From assembly GCA_001247695.2 (NCBI GenBank), contig LGRX02026997.1, positions 1 to 18,604 on the forward strand: a stretch of 18,604 bases of DNA, written 5' to 3'. Position numbers and translations under genes: made by a program. This DNA is from Cymbomonas tetramitiformis (Eukaryota > Chlorophyta > Pyramimonadophyceae > Pyramimonadales > Pyramimonadaceae). The notes below the pieces were generated by a model that was not told where the DNA came from, made no database searches, and saw only the letters and a program-made list of their open reading frames with translations. Positions 9,021 through 16,989 of this stretch are shown here, piece after piece (the stretch's first letter is position 1; every line of letters begins with the position of its first letter).

Positions 9021-9305
9021 ATGACGTCGCAGCAAATCGACTTGTTAAAGCGCGCCGAGGCTTTTCTCGAAACTCGCGAGAGTGCTGCACAGGCGGAAGT
9101 GCGCATAGCGAAGGCTCGTACGAAGCAGGCGACTGTTGACGCGCAGGTCGCGGCCCACAAGAAGCTACTACAGGAACAGGAGAACGCGATTCTGGAAATA
9201 AAGCAAATTTTGCAAAAAACGCAAGAAGAAGCCGCGCACGCTGCAACAAAGTTACAGACGGAGAAAGCAAAGTCTGAACTTAAGGACTTCTGGGACCTCA
9301 TATAG
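9021..9305 (+). CDS. Small coiled-coil protein, 94 aa
   Basis: The frame opens with ATGACGTCGCAG and ends at TAG (9303-9305). Nearly the whole protein is a charged Ala/Glu/Lys/Gln-rich helix with heptad-like spacing of Leu/Ile/Val. It has segments such as IDLLKRAEAFLETRESAAQA and HKKLLQEQENAILEIKQILQ, and ends KDFWDLI. There is no membrane segment or zinc motif. Composition differs from the random short frames nearby and supports real coding. The same frame is open back to about 8918 without an ATG, so it may be an exon of a longer protein. A parallel or trimeric coiled-coil scaffold, or a mobile-element structural protein, are both possible. No family recognised. Confidence 0.5.
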   Translation: MTSQQIDLLKRAEAFLETRESAAQAEVRIAKARTKQATVDAQVAAHKKLLQEQENAILEIKQILQKTQEEAAHAATKLQTEKAKSELKDFWDLI

Positions 9306-10448
9306 CGCGACGCAATTGGGGTCTTAGGGATTAAACGGAACATCGCGTAGAAGATAAGGCTCTTAGCGCTAAAGGAATTATGGCTGCCGAGTACGAAAAG
9401 CAGGCCTTTCCGCCATCTAGCATGTTATAACCGGGGCAAAATATTGACGTGCCCTTGGGGGGGGAGTGCAACCGCCCAGCACTCAGAAAAACTGGCGGCC
9501 AACGTCACGAGTTCGCCTCCTATGTCTTTGTTGTCTACTGAACACAAGCTCTTTCACGCTAGTTCCGGGTGGGAAAACTAAAGTGGCTTGTTTCCACTCG
9601 GAAGGTAACTGCCATTCGGGAAGACTTTGATATGAAGAAGCAACTTCATGCCGTAGACCCTATTTTCGTCGATGCTGACTAAGGCAGAAATACATTCGCT
9701 CACCGGTGCGCAAAAGTCAAGCACCAAGAGCTATTTTCCGGTTCGGGGACCATACAAGGCGATCTGCCACCTTCCAACGCGCGCGTCCCAAAATTCCCTA
9801 GCGTCCCAAACGAATCTCGCCCACCGGTACTGTGCACTACGACCGGATGATTTTTGTAGCCGTTTGTGAAATAGCGAAGACGAATTTTAAGAGGAACGCA
9901 ATAAGCACGGATGGCAGGAAATTTGTGGGTGCACGCGCCTATGGGGGAATGAGACATGCTGGCTTGAAAATGCGCCTTACCATCTTGTCTCCTTTGGCAC
10001 CACGACCTTCAAGTCTATAAGTCATGCGCTACGGGGTATGCACAACGTGCAACCTTCCGACACTGCACGAGGACTAAAGTATTACCGCGTTACGAGACTG
10101 CTGAACAGAGCTCGTTTTATTTGTTCCGAATGTTTCTGGAAACGAACGCACCAAAATCGCAAATGATCAAGGCTGCAGTCGAGCCGATCGTAACTCCGAA
10201 ACTTTATTGGTCACCACTTTGGTGCCACTTACATCCTTGCGCATGTGTTTATAACATATCATTAGGCTTGATGAAGTGTTTCCCTGTGTCCACATGTTAC
10301 CTTTTCCCACTTCATGTGAGGGCTCTACGGCGGAAATCGGTCAATTTTGACCAAACTGGATACGGTTACTTAAGCAAACCCTAACCACTTCCCGACAAAT
10401 TCAGGAGGTCATATACTTCAAGAAAACCAAGCCACCTCTCACAAAATC
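9306..10448. other. Long stretch without a convincing gene, possibly decayed element
   Basis: Only short frames occur. One ATG-less frame (about 9350-9580) is open but has unremarkable composition. If 10460-10901 is an LTR, this segment would be the decayed 3' internal part of that element, but no reverse transcriptase, RNase H or integrase motif can be read. Confidence 0.35.
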
Positions 10449-10901
10449 GAGAAGGGGGGTGTAACATGGACGCAGGGACAGCCTTACAGTAATCTATTGT
10501 AAGTCGAAAGTGGATGGAAATCGCATACCCTGTCCTGGCTGTGCGTGGTCGCCTCGATCCTTAGCTTAAAAGATAGGTATATTTCCGAAAGGGATACACT
10601 ATGAGCACCTGAGATCGGAGTTAAAGACTTCGATGTCGCCATTCCGATCGAGTTGGTCCTGAGCTTGTGTCCGGCGGATCCTCGAGGATAAGCAAGGACG
10701 CGCGGGTCATTCCGACACGCCGGTTAGTTCCGTCATGATAAAAAGTTTTCGCGTCTCCCGCCACGCGATCGATCGTTGTGTCTAAGCAATCGTGTTTTCG
10801 GTGACGATTAGTCGCATCTTGGGTTGTCCACGATGAGTCGCGAATAACGTTTTGGACCTTAACAGTGTGGGTCCGAGGCTCGGAGCCTCCCGCTCCCTAC
10901 A
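10449..10901 (+). mobile_element. Possible solo or truncated-element 3' LTR with polypurine tract
   Basis: A purine run GAGAAGGGGGG (10449-10459) is immediately followed by TGTAACATGG (from 10460). A block of about 442 bp then ends in CTCCCTACA at 10901. The TGTA...TACA ends and the G-rich tract before them match the usual junction of internal region and 3' LTR in Ty3-like elements. No second copy is in the window, so the far end is a guess based on the terminal TACA. Confidence 0.35.
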
Positions 10902-11290
10902 CAAAACATAGATAAGTAGTTAGATATGAACATATGATGTGTCACACGTGTCGCTTTTAAGGCCCATGGAACCGGTCCTAGACCTATCGAGGCCCCCAAA
11001 ATGAAGCCTTAGACCTATCAGGGACCTATGGGCTATGGCTCGATTCCGGCCGTTCGGACCAAGGGCCCGCGGTATCCGCGATACCTTGATACGGTATATT
11101 GATACATCAAAGTTAGCATATCATATCGATCAATTTTAAGGAGTTATCAAGAATATCATATCAAATCGATATTAACAATTAGTTATCATATCGTATCGAT
11201 GAAAATTGTCGGGTTTTCATATCATATCGATCAAATTTTCTTGATTTTCAAATCAATATATCAATACGAATACAGGTGCTGTCATGATAT
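10902..11290. repeat. Spacer followed by AT-rich ATCGAT-containing degenerate repeats
   Basis: 10960-11040 contains repeats of TAGACCTATC with GRGG endings. The inverted repeat GGTATC-CGC-GATACC lies at 11071-11085. From about 11115 to 11260, four loose copies of TATCATATCGATCAATTTT-like sequence with TTATCAAG or TTCTTGA linkers occur. No gene is seen. Confidence 0.55.
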
Positions 11291-11576
11291 TGGCTCAACT
11301 CCATCTCCACCAATAGCCTATGCGTTATTACCGCTCCAAGGATCGATCAAATCGATTCTGGACCTGGACCATGGAATCCTTGTTTGAATATTGAAATATT
11401 GAATATATCGATAATCTAGAACATGAACCTTCCATCCAACACGAGGAACGAACTAGGCATCTCAATTCCTCATTTGTGATCTCCAATGCGTCGTAGTAGT
11501 GAAGTAGGTTAGGACATTGGCACTTTTAGGGGGAGACAAAACACATGTGTTGCTAGGGGGGTACAATGTACCAATT
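11291..11576. other. Spacer, no feature seen
   Basis: Mixed composition, with TTGAATATTGAAATATTGAA near 11383-11402. No convincing ORF. Confidence 0.4.
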
Positions 11577-11685
11577 GGCGGGGGCCAACACGCGCGGCGG
11601 GGGCCAACACGCGCGAAGGGTCCCAACACGCGCGGCGGGGGCCAACACGCGAGGCGGGTCTTAACACGTGCGGCGGGTGCCCACC
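11577..11685. repeat. 19-bp minisatellite, about 5.7 copies
   Basis: The unit is GGCGGGGGCCAACACGCGC. Copies 1-2 are identical, copy 4 differs at the last base, and copies 3, 5 and 6 have a few substitutions. The minus-strand frame through it gives a repeated VGPRRACW-like peptide, which is an artefact. Confidence 0.9.
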
Positions 11686-11755
11686 GACAAAATTAGGTGC
11701 ACGAAGATTCAAGAGCGTTCCGTGGACCCTTTACTATTTTACGAGTGATCACATC

Positions 11756-12250
11756 ATGGGCCGCAGGCGAACATTTTCGAATATTGCCACGGGCAAAACC
11801 CAAACCCCCCGCAAGCCGAAAAAGTGGCAGCTAGGTACGTTCGAGTTCGCTTGTGCACCTTCAGCGTTTTCGCATTCCGTCGACAACCCCCTCTGCTTGT
11901 GGCCGCCGCGTTCCCGATTTTCCACGCCACCTTACGCCTACCTCACCCTGTAGTCTTCTATCATGGTCTCCACACGAACATCACCAGCGATGGCTTCGCG
12001 CCGCCGCTCTCTAGCTACGATTTCCGACAACGCGACACTGCGTCTCATGCAGCCACACCCAACACTCCGGCAGCGGCGGCATCACCGGCTGCTGGATCGG
12101 CGTCACTTGCTTTTGTGACTGCTTGCAAGACATTGCTTCGCGCGCGGTTTGGCGAGAGCTTGGCCAAGCATGTTTTGAAGAAATGCATGGGGGGACACGG
12201 ACACTCTCTTCGAGGGCACGGAGTTGCACGTTGGTACACTCTACGTGACG
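11756..12250 (+). pseudogene. GC-rich coding-like remnant, possibly gag-related
   Basis: Several overlapping plus-strand frames are open here but none is long from an ATG. One runs 11756-11953 (65 aa, starting MGRRRTFSN). Another starts at ATG 11963 or 11990 and stops at 12118; it contains RRRSLATISDNATL. The neighbouring frame continues with ATPNTPAAAASPAAG. The gag-like protein at 13047-15428 has RARKLATIFDDVGAL followed by ATPTTP in one frame. The resemblance suggests a related but frame-broken copy of the start of such a gene. The match is short and low-complexity, so this is tentative. Nothing points to a working product. Confidence 0.25.
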
Positions 12251-12259
12251 ATTGTCACG

Positions 12260-12607
12260 ACCCTGCACTGGGAGTCCATACGCTTTTGAAAAGGTCCATA
12301 CGTATGGAAATCACATGTCAAAACGTTTTGAAGCTTTTTTCTGTCCATATGCAATCCGTCCGAATGTCCGCAGGGTGTCCGGCCGTACGGATGGAAACGC
12401 TGAACATTTTGGACTTTCCCTGGGGTACACCTAAAATACTATACTCAGGGTGTCCATCTGATTGTCCAGCCTGACCAGTCGTCCTTACCCCGTTCATACG
12501 CATGGATTACCTAAGGACATGTGTATTTCGCAGTCGGAGCCCGTTTGCACCTTCCATGCGTATGGACTCTTGCCGTCCATGCGCATTGACCGCCTATGGA
12601 CACGTCA
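12260..12607. repeat. Palindrome-rich satellite, left flank of the retrotransposon
   Basis: The stretch is dense in degenerate mirror motifs of the form CCRTRYGBAYGG: CCATACGTATGG near 12297, GGCCGTACGGATGG near 12382, CATACGCATGGA near 12497 and CCATGCGTATGGA near 12555. The same motifs dominate 15890-16460 on the other side of the element, so this is probably one satellite region split by the insertion. Confidence 0.6.
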
Positions 12608-12612
12608 TGGGG
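12608..12612. other. Target-site duplication, left copy (TGGGG)
   Basis: TGGGG directly precedes the TG of the 5' LTR and is repeated exactly after the CA of the 3' LTR (15847-15851). A 5-bp duplication is typical for LTR retrotransposon integrases. Confidence 0.85.
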
Positions 12613-12849
12613 TGCTGGACTTTAGGTTCAGGGTTATTATTATGGGCTCTGATAGCCCCTAGCCTGGCCCGTCTCTGATCGGAACCGTGACTTCGCTAGT
12701 AGCTAGGATGACAGTACAGTAGTACTCGTACTGTCAGTCATCACTTCGTATTATCCGGGTTTCCGAGATGCATGATAAAAGCACTCGGCCGGACTGATTA
12801 TTGGAGCTTAGCCAGTTTGTTTTACCCGAGCGGAACACCTGTTCTCGCA
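12613..12849 (+). repeat. 5' LTR (237 bp)
   Basis: It starts TGCTGGACTTTAGG and ends CTGTTCTCGCA. Compared with the 3' LTR it has G versus A in CCTG(G/A)CCCG, an extra C in TACTCGTACTG, and T versus G in GATTAT(T/G)GGAG. GATAAAAG near 12775 is a possible TATA-like element. The extra C interrupts an inverted repeat that is perfect in the other copy. Confidence 0.9.
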
Positions 12850-12856
12850 GGTTATG
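12850..12856 (+). other. Possible primer-binding site, half-tRNA type
   Basis: GGTTATG directly follows the 5' LTR. It is complementary to CAUAACC, the anticodon-loop segment of initiator methionine tRNA that primes Drosophila copia and some related elements as a cleaved half-tRNA. The pairing appears to stop after 7 nt (the element continues CGCG), so this is weak. No TGG-type site for a tRNA 3' end is next to the LTR. Confidence 0.25.
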
Positions 12857-13046
12857 CGCGTCACCACTTCCCTAGTAATTCTGATGGCACAGCGCCAAGT
12901 TGTTGCCATGATTGGCTAAGTTTTGACACAGAGATGGGGTGGGCGCCCCCTTAGACAGTAGCTTTCTCTCCGCGGTATGGCCTCCTTTTGAAGTGGAGAT
13001 CAGTTTTTTCGGCATTTATTCGGCAGAGTATCGTCGCTGAGTAACT

Positions 13047-15428
13047 ATGGTTATATTTTACGTTCCGTTTGATCAGCGGGCAGGACACTCCGCGTTTTGT
13101 GGGTCGCTCCCACGATTAGCCACTCGGCTCATGACCTGCTTGATTGTGCTATTGCTTGCTGAGGCTCCTGCAGGAAATGGCCGCTGCGGAGATGTTCGTT
13201 GCTGTCGCACCGCTAGCCCGCAATCCCATCTCGCCGTCGTTTTAAGAATGGACACAACGCCTAGACCACGTACACGCGCTAGGGCGCGTAAGTTAGCAAC
13301 TATTTTCGATGATGTTGGGGCACTGAATTCGGCTACCCCTACAACGCCGCATTTGGCTTCGGCTGACGAATCGGCTGCGGCTGCAACGCTCGTTCAGCGG
13401 TTACGAAAGGACTCTTTCGATGTCCAATGTGCGAAGACAGCAGCCACTAAAGTTCTGGGAGACAAAACAGCAAAGTTTCATGGCAATGAATCGTCGGCTT
13501 CGGACATTTTTTCGCAGCTGATTTCCGAGATTCAGCAGCTTTTCACGCTGCAGTCGCAGGCGCTTGCACCCCTGTTTGAGCTGTCTGCTGCCAATGTCCC
13601 TGTCATGACTGCTGCAAATGAGCTGTTGTATTCTGTGCTGTTGCTGCTGACTGCGCCAGGGTCTCCTGCCCGTAATTGGGTGGAGGCTTCTGGGGCTGAT
13701 GTTCCTGCTGACGGCAAGCGTGCCACCCTCGAGGTGGTGCGTATGCTCGCTGATGATTCGACTCCGTTCGAGTCTCTGACTGAGCTGCTTGACGTGAGAA
13801 TTTCGGATGACAGTGACCCTGACTCTGGCATTCGTCTTTTTAACAGTTGTCTTCGGGATGCGCAGCGTCTGCAGACGCTGCCCGAAGACGCTGTTAAAAG
13901 GCAATTCCTCTCTGCCCTGTCTGGACCGGCTTACGCCACGCTGGTTGACTCGTTTGCTCGAGCTGACCAGCGTGCGGCTGTGAGTCTGCTCACCCTGCAG
14001 GCGCGCGTGCGCGAGCAGTACCGCTGCGGGCGGCTCTCGGGCAAGCGCACTGCGGGGCGCCCCATGTCCGTAGCATCTTGCGCCACTGACACTGGCCTGG
14101 CTTCGGCCATCGAGCGGCTCAGTTCTCAGTTGGTCAAGTTGCAGCGGGATGTGGATTCCCTTAAGAAGGGTGGCTCCAAGCCACCTCATGGGAAACACAC
14201 TCCGGCGCGCGGCTTCCACCGACCTGGAGTGCAACCGCTTGCTCATTCCGCCTCTTCGGAGGTGGCTTTTGACAAGCGGTCTGGCACCTTTGTCCCAACG
14301 TGCGGGCACGAGAAGTGCCGCGCCGTTGGGTCGAGGCATTGGCTGAGTGAGTGTCCTCACAAGGACACTCACCCGATGTCCATTTCGGCGTCCTACTGCC
14401 AAGCCGTCGAGTCTTATGACTCCGACGTGCTTGCCCTTCGTTTTCAGCGGTACTATGACGCTGGGGATGAGGGGTCCATGGAGCACTTGTGTGCTCTTGT
14501 GGGGCAACCTGAAATCTGTGAGCTGTCTGCGCATTCCTTTGCTCCAGAGCCTACGGCTCTGCAGCAGTTCAAGGATGCTGCTGCCTCTGCTGAGACTGCA
14601 CCTGCTGAGCATCTTTCCATTGGCCGTGTTGCATTTGCTGAGGTCAGCGGTCCGCTTGCTGGTGGTGTCGCTGAGCCGACTGCCAGCAAGCAGCTGCTGC
14701 CGAAGGCCTCTGCACCCGTGCATGGTAGGACGATTGGCTTGCGTGAGGTCAGCGGTGCCGCCTTCGTGCCGCCGTCTACCTCTCTGGCTCTCGGCCCGAT
14801 GGCTTCTGCTGACAATTCATTCAAAACATTCAACACTGTCCACCCTGACTGGCTTGACATTGACCCTGAGCCTGTTGAAGTGTGTGACTCCGATGACGAT
14901 GGAGAGGGCTCCAACTACCCTCCTGATGTCTGCCTGACTGAAGTTGAAGGGGGTGCACCGCCGGCGGCTGCAGCGTTTCGGCGGTTCGGAGTCCCCAGGG
15001 GCTCCAGGCCGTTTGGCTTCGGTGAATTTGCTCTCACTCTCTTCATGGTGGCTACGTTTCTGTTCAGTGCTACGGCGATGCCGACACTCGTGGTCGGCGG
15101 TGGTGTCAGGGGCCTGGTTGAGCCCGGAGCCACCTACGGCTGCGATGCGGTTCATCCCGGTGGTGCATTACTGGATTCCTTTTACCCGTCCGTGATTACT
15201 ACTGGTTCGTCAATGCCGCCGCGGGATGTGGAACCGTTCTTTTCTCAATCGACCTCAGCGGCTCTGCAATTTGGGAGTCTTGCCACTCCACTTTGGGATC
15301 CGCCTGACCCACTTGGGTCTGGTGGTGTCAATGCTTATAAGTTCTCTTCTCAATTGACTTCGGATGCTTTTCTTGAATGGGATCCGTATGCTGAACTCGG
15401 CTCTGCCGACCAGCTTTACAGTGGCTAG
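13047..15428 (+). CDS. Gag-like protein of the LTR retrotransposon, 793 aa
   Basis: This is the only large ORF between the LTRs. ATG at 13047 has A at -3 and G at +4; a second in-frame ATG at 13248 (residue 68, MDTTPRPRTRARARK) has equally good context and would remove a hydrophobic N-terminal stretch (residues about 28-41). Residues about 100-330 form a helical region like a capsid domain, with LSALSGPAYATLVDSFARA near residues 290-308. Residues 419-436 hold C-x4-C-x6-H-x4-C, a widened variant of the retroviral zinc knuckle (normally C-x2-C-x4-H-x4-C), suggesting nucleic-acid binding. Residues about 600-640 are acidic. Residues about 661-684 are a strongly hydrophobic, membrane-like segment, followed by about 110 residues of unknown role containing LLDS. 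No intact protease, polymerase or integrase motif is present. The open frame despite a large size argues for recent selection or recent insertion. Confidence 0.75.
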   Translation: MVIFYVPFDQRAGHSAFCGSLPRLATRLMTCLIVLLLAEAPAGNGRCGDVRCCRTASPQSHLAVVLRMDTTPRPRTRARARKLATIFDDVGALNSATPTTPHLASADESAAAATLVQRLRKDSFDVQCAKTAATKVLGDKTAKFHGNESSASDIFSQLISEIQQLFTLQSQALAPLFELSAANVPVMTAANELLYSVLLLLTAPGSPARNWVEASGADVPADGKRATLEVVRMLADDSTPFESLTELLDVRISDDSDPDSGIRLFNSCLRDAQRLQTLPEDAVKRQFLSALSGPAYATLVDSFARADQRAAVSLLTLQARVREQYRCGRLSGKRTAGRPMSVASCATDTGLASAIERLSSQLVKLQRDVDSLKKGGSKPPHGKHTPARGFHRPGVQPLAHSASSEVAFDKRSGTFVPTCGHEKCRAVGSRHWLSECPHKDTHPMSISASYCQAVESYDSDVLALRFQRYYDAGDEGSMEHLCALVGQPEICELSAHSFAPEPTALQQFKDAAASAETAPAEHLSIGRVAFAEVSGPLAGGVAEPTASKQLLPKASAPVHGRTIGLREVSGAAFVPPSTSLALGPMASADNSFKTFNTVHPDWLDIDPEPVEVCDSDDDGEGSNYPPDVCLTEVEGGAPPAAAAFRRFGVPRGSRPFGFGEFALTLFMVATFLFSATAMPTLVVGGGVRGLVEPGATYGCDAVHPGGALLDSFYPSVITTGSSMPPRDVEPFFSQSTSAALQFGSLATPLWDPPDPLGSGGVNAYKFSSQLTSDAFLEWDPYAELGSADQLYSG

Positions 15429-15610
15429 AGTCTGCTTGTTTCAATCCCTGGAGGTGTGATTAGCCTTAGCCGCAGTGGTGGGTTGTGCCGGGACAAGTCC
15501 CCGGGCACCCAGCTAGAAGTATATCTGTTTCCAGTGAATGTTGTTTGTTATCTGTTTACTTAGCTCCACTTGCCTAGCCCTATTAGCTACAGTCACAGCT
15601 CCGGGTGGTG
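15429..15610 (+). other. 3' untranslated segment of the retrotransposon
   Basis: 182 nt separate the gag stop and the 3' LTR, with no ORF. The bases just before the LTR (CCGGGTGGTG) are G-rich but a poor polypurine tract. Confidence 0.6.
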
Positions 15611-15846
15611 TGCTGGACTTTAGGTTCAGGGTTATTATTATGGGCTCTGATAGCCCCTAGCCTGACCCGTCTCTGATCGGAACCGTGACTTCGCTAGTAG
15701 CTAGGATGACAGTACAGTAGTACTGTACTGTCAGTCATCACTTCGTATTATCCGGGTTTCCGAGATGCATGATAAAAGCACTCGGCCGGACTGATTATGG
15801 GAGCTTAGCCAGTTTGTTTTACCCGAGCGGAACACCTGTTCTCGCA
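15611..15846 (+). repeat. 3' LTR (236 bp)
   Basis: It is nearly identical to 12613-12849. It contains a perfect inverted repeat at 15707-15733: arms TGACAGTACAGTA and TACTGTACTGTCA around one G. It ends in CTCGCA, directly followed by the TGGGG duplication. Confidence 0.9.
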
Positions 15847-15851
15847 TGGGG
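15847..15851. other. Target-site duplication, right copy (TGGGG)
   Basis: Exact match to 12608-12612. Confidence 0.85.
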
Positions 15852-16460
15852 TGCTTTTCCAGGCCAAATTTGCCATGGGGTGTTTTTCGCATGCTCATCC
15901 ATGCGGATGGACAGCATATGTCATCATGAAGGAGTCTGTCTCGGCATGTTTGCACGGGCGCGACTAACTGTCCGTACGGACGGACCACGTATGGACATCG
16001 GCACGGGTGCGTGTGGACATTCTATGGGTGTCCCCTCCCCTTCCCTCCGATATGGAGTGTTATTTGCATGCACCGTCCATGCGGATGGACAGCATATATC
16101 CTCATGAAGGAGTCTGTCTTGGTTTGTTTACATGGGCGCGACTATCTGTCCGTACGGACGGACTTCGTATGGACAACGACACGGGTGCGTGTGGACATTC
16201 TATGGGTGTCCCCTCCCCTTCCCTCCGATATGGAGTGTTATTTGCATGCGCCGTCCATGCGGATGGACGCCAAGGACATATACATATGCGTACCGAATAA
16301 GCAGGGAACATGCTATGCGTAGAAAGCTGAATACTCTTGTCCGTACGGACGGACCACGTGACCCTTACGCAGGGGTATGCTATTTATGAAATAAACTATG
16401 TACACACGTATGGATTGCATACGGATCACTTATTACATACGAACGGGTATGCGGTCCTAC
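15852..16460. repeat. 178-bp palindrome-rich satellite, about 2.5 units plus decayed tail
   Basis: The anchor TCCATGCGGATGGA begins at 15898, 16076 and 16254, exactly 178 bp apart. Each unit carries the perfect palindrome GTCCGTACGGAC (15970-15981, 16148-16159, and again at 16339-16350), a CGGGTGCGTGTGGACATTCT block and a TGTCCCCTCCCCTTCCCTCC pyrimidine tract. From about 16270 the order breaks down, but GTATGGA/TACGGA motifs continue to about 16425. Short ORFs over this region repeat the same peptide and are artefacts. Confidence 0.85.
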
Positions 16461-16489
16461 AATGAAATATTCTCCAGTTCAGGGCGGCA

Positions 16490-16937
16490 TCAATCTTCTC
16501 GTGCTTCATCAGAATCTACACCATCTCTCCACTCTTCTTCGTCAGAGCTGCTGTCGGTCTCCGAGGTCGCGAAAGAAGTCCGCTTGCCGATCACGCGCAA
16601 TGAAAAGCCGGTCATTGCGTTGCCGAATGTGCATCGGAACGATGTTTCCTTTGTAACGAGCAAGTCGTTTTGGCATGACAGGAATGCTTTGAATGCACAC
16701 TTGGTTTTCAATGTCGTCCAATCGAACGAACGGCTGATCTACTTCCCATGGCATGTCATTGCGCAGAAATATGTTCTTGGAAACATCGTCTGCAAGCGCT
16801 GCTGCTCGTGGGAACCAGCGGGCCTTCCGTAGCAGTTGACTGCAGCCAGGCAGCTCCAGTTGGACAATCTTCAAAATCTCTCCGTACCTGGATGGGCAAA
16901 CCAATTGTTCGGGGTGTGAGGACTGAACCAGTCTCAC
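16490..16937 (-). pseudogene. Transposon-protein-like fragment (resembles DUF4216 layout)
   Basis: A minus-strand frame from about 16937 to a TGA at 16542 has good protein composition but no ATG; its upstream in-frame codon run ends at a stop. The order YGEILKIVQLEL, then KARWFP, then W-x4-QPFVRLDDIENQVCI recalls the layout (YG.I..I..L, F.C.WF, PF...QVF) of the DUF4216 domain found beside CACTA-type transposases in plants. This is pattern memory, not an alignment. A second frame over the 3' end (to 16490) gives an acidic tail (SETDSSSDEEEW) that would follow naturally, suggesting a 1-nt frame break or a small intron. The opposite strand is also open for 144 codons, which lowers confidence. 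Confidence 0.35.
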
Positions 16938-16989
16938 AGGTATGTAAGCAAATGTTCACTTCCAGGTAATATGATGCCATGATCATAGG

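Larger units (their letters stand above)
12613..15846 (+). mobile_element. Non-autonomous gag-only LTR retrotransposon (TR-GAG-like), 3.2 kb
   Basis: The element has two near-identical LTRs (12613-12849 and 15611-15846), TG...CA ends, an exact 5-bp TGGGG duplication and a single large ORF of 793 codons on the plus strand. Between the ORF stop (15428) and the 3' LTR only 182 nt remain, so there is no room for reverse transcriptase, RNase H or integrase. It must borrow these from a partner element. LTRs differ by two substitutions and one 1-nt indel, implying a recent insertion. Terminal-repeat retrotransposons carrying only gag (TR-GAG) are known from plants; this organism's host group is unknown. 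Superfamily (Copia or Gypsy) cannot be fixed without pol. Confidence 0.85.

Noticed and set aside
11509..11712. 67-codon minus-strand ORF with VGPRRACW repeats
   Set aside because: It is the 19-bp minisatellite in translation.
13401..14723. 440-codon minus-strand ORF
   Set aside because: It is antisense to the retrotransposon gag-like gene. Its openness follows from the sense codon bias, and the LTR orientation and zinc-knuckle support the plus strand.
16007..16389. Overlapping 85-103 codon plus-strand ORFs
   Set aside because: Translations of the 178-bp satellite, with the same peptide repeated.
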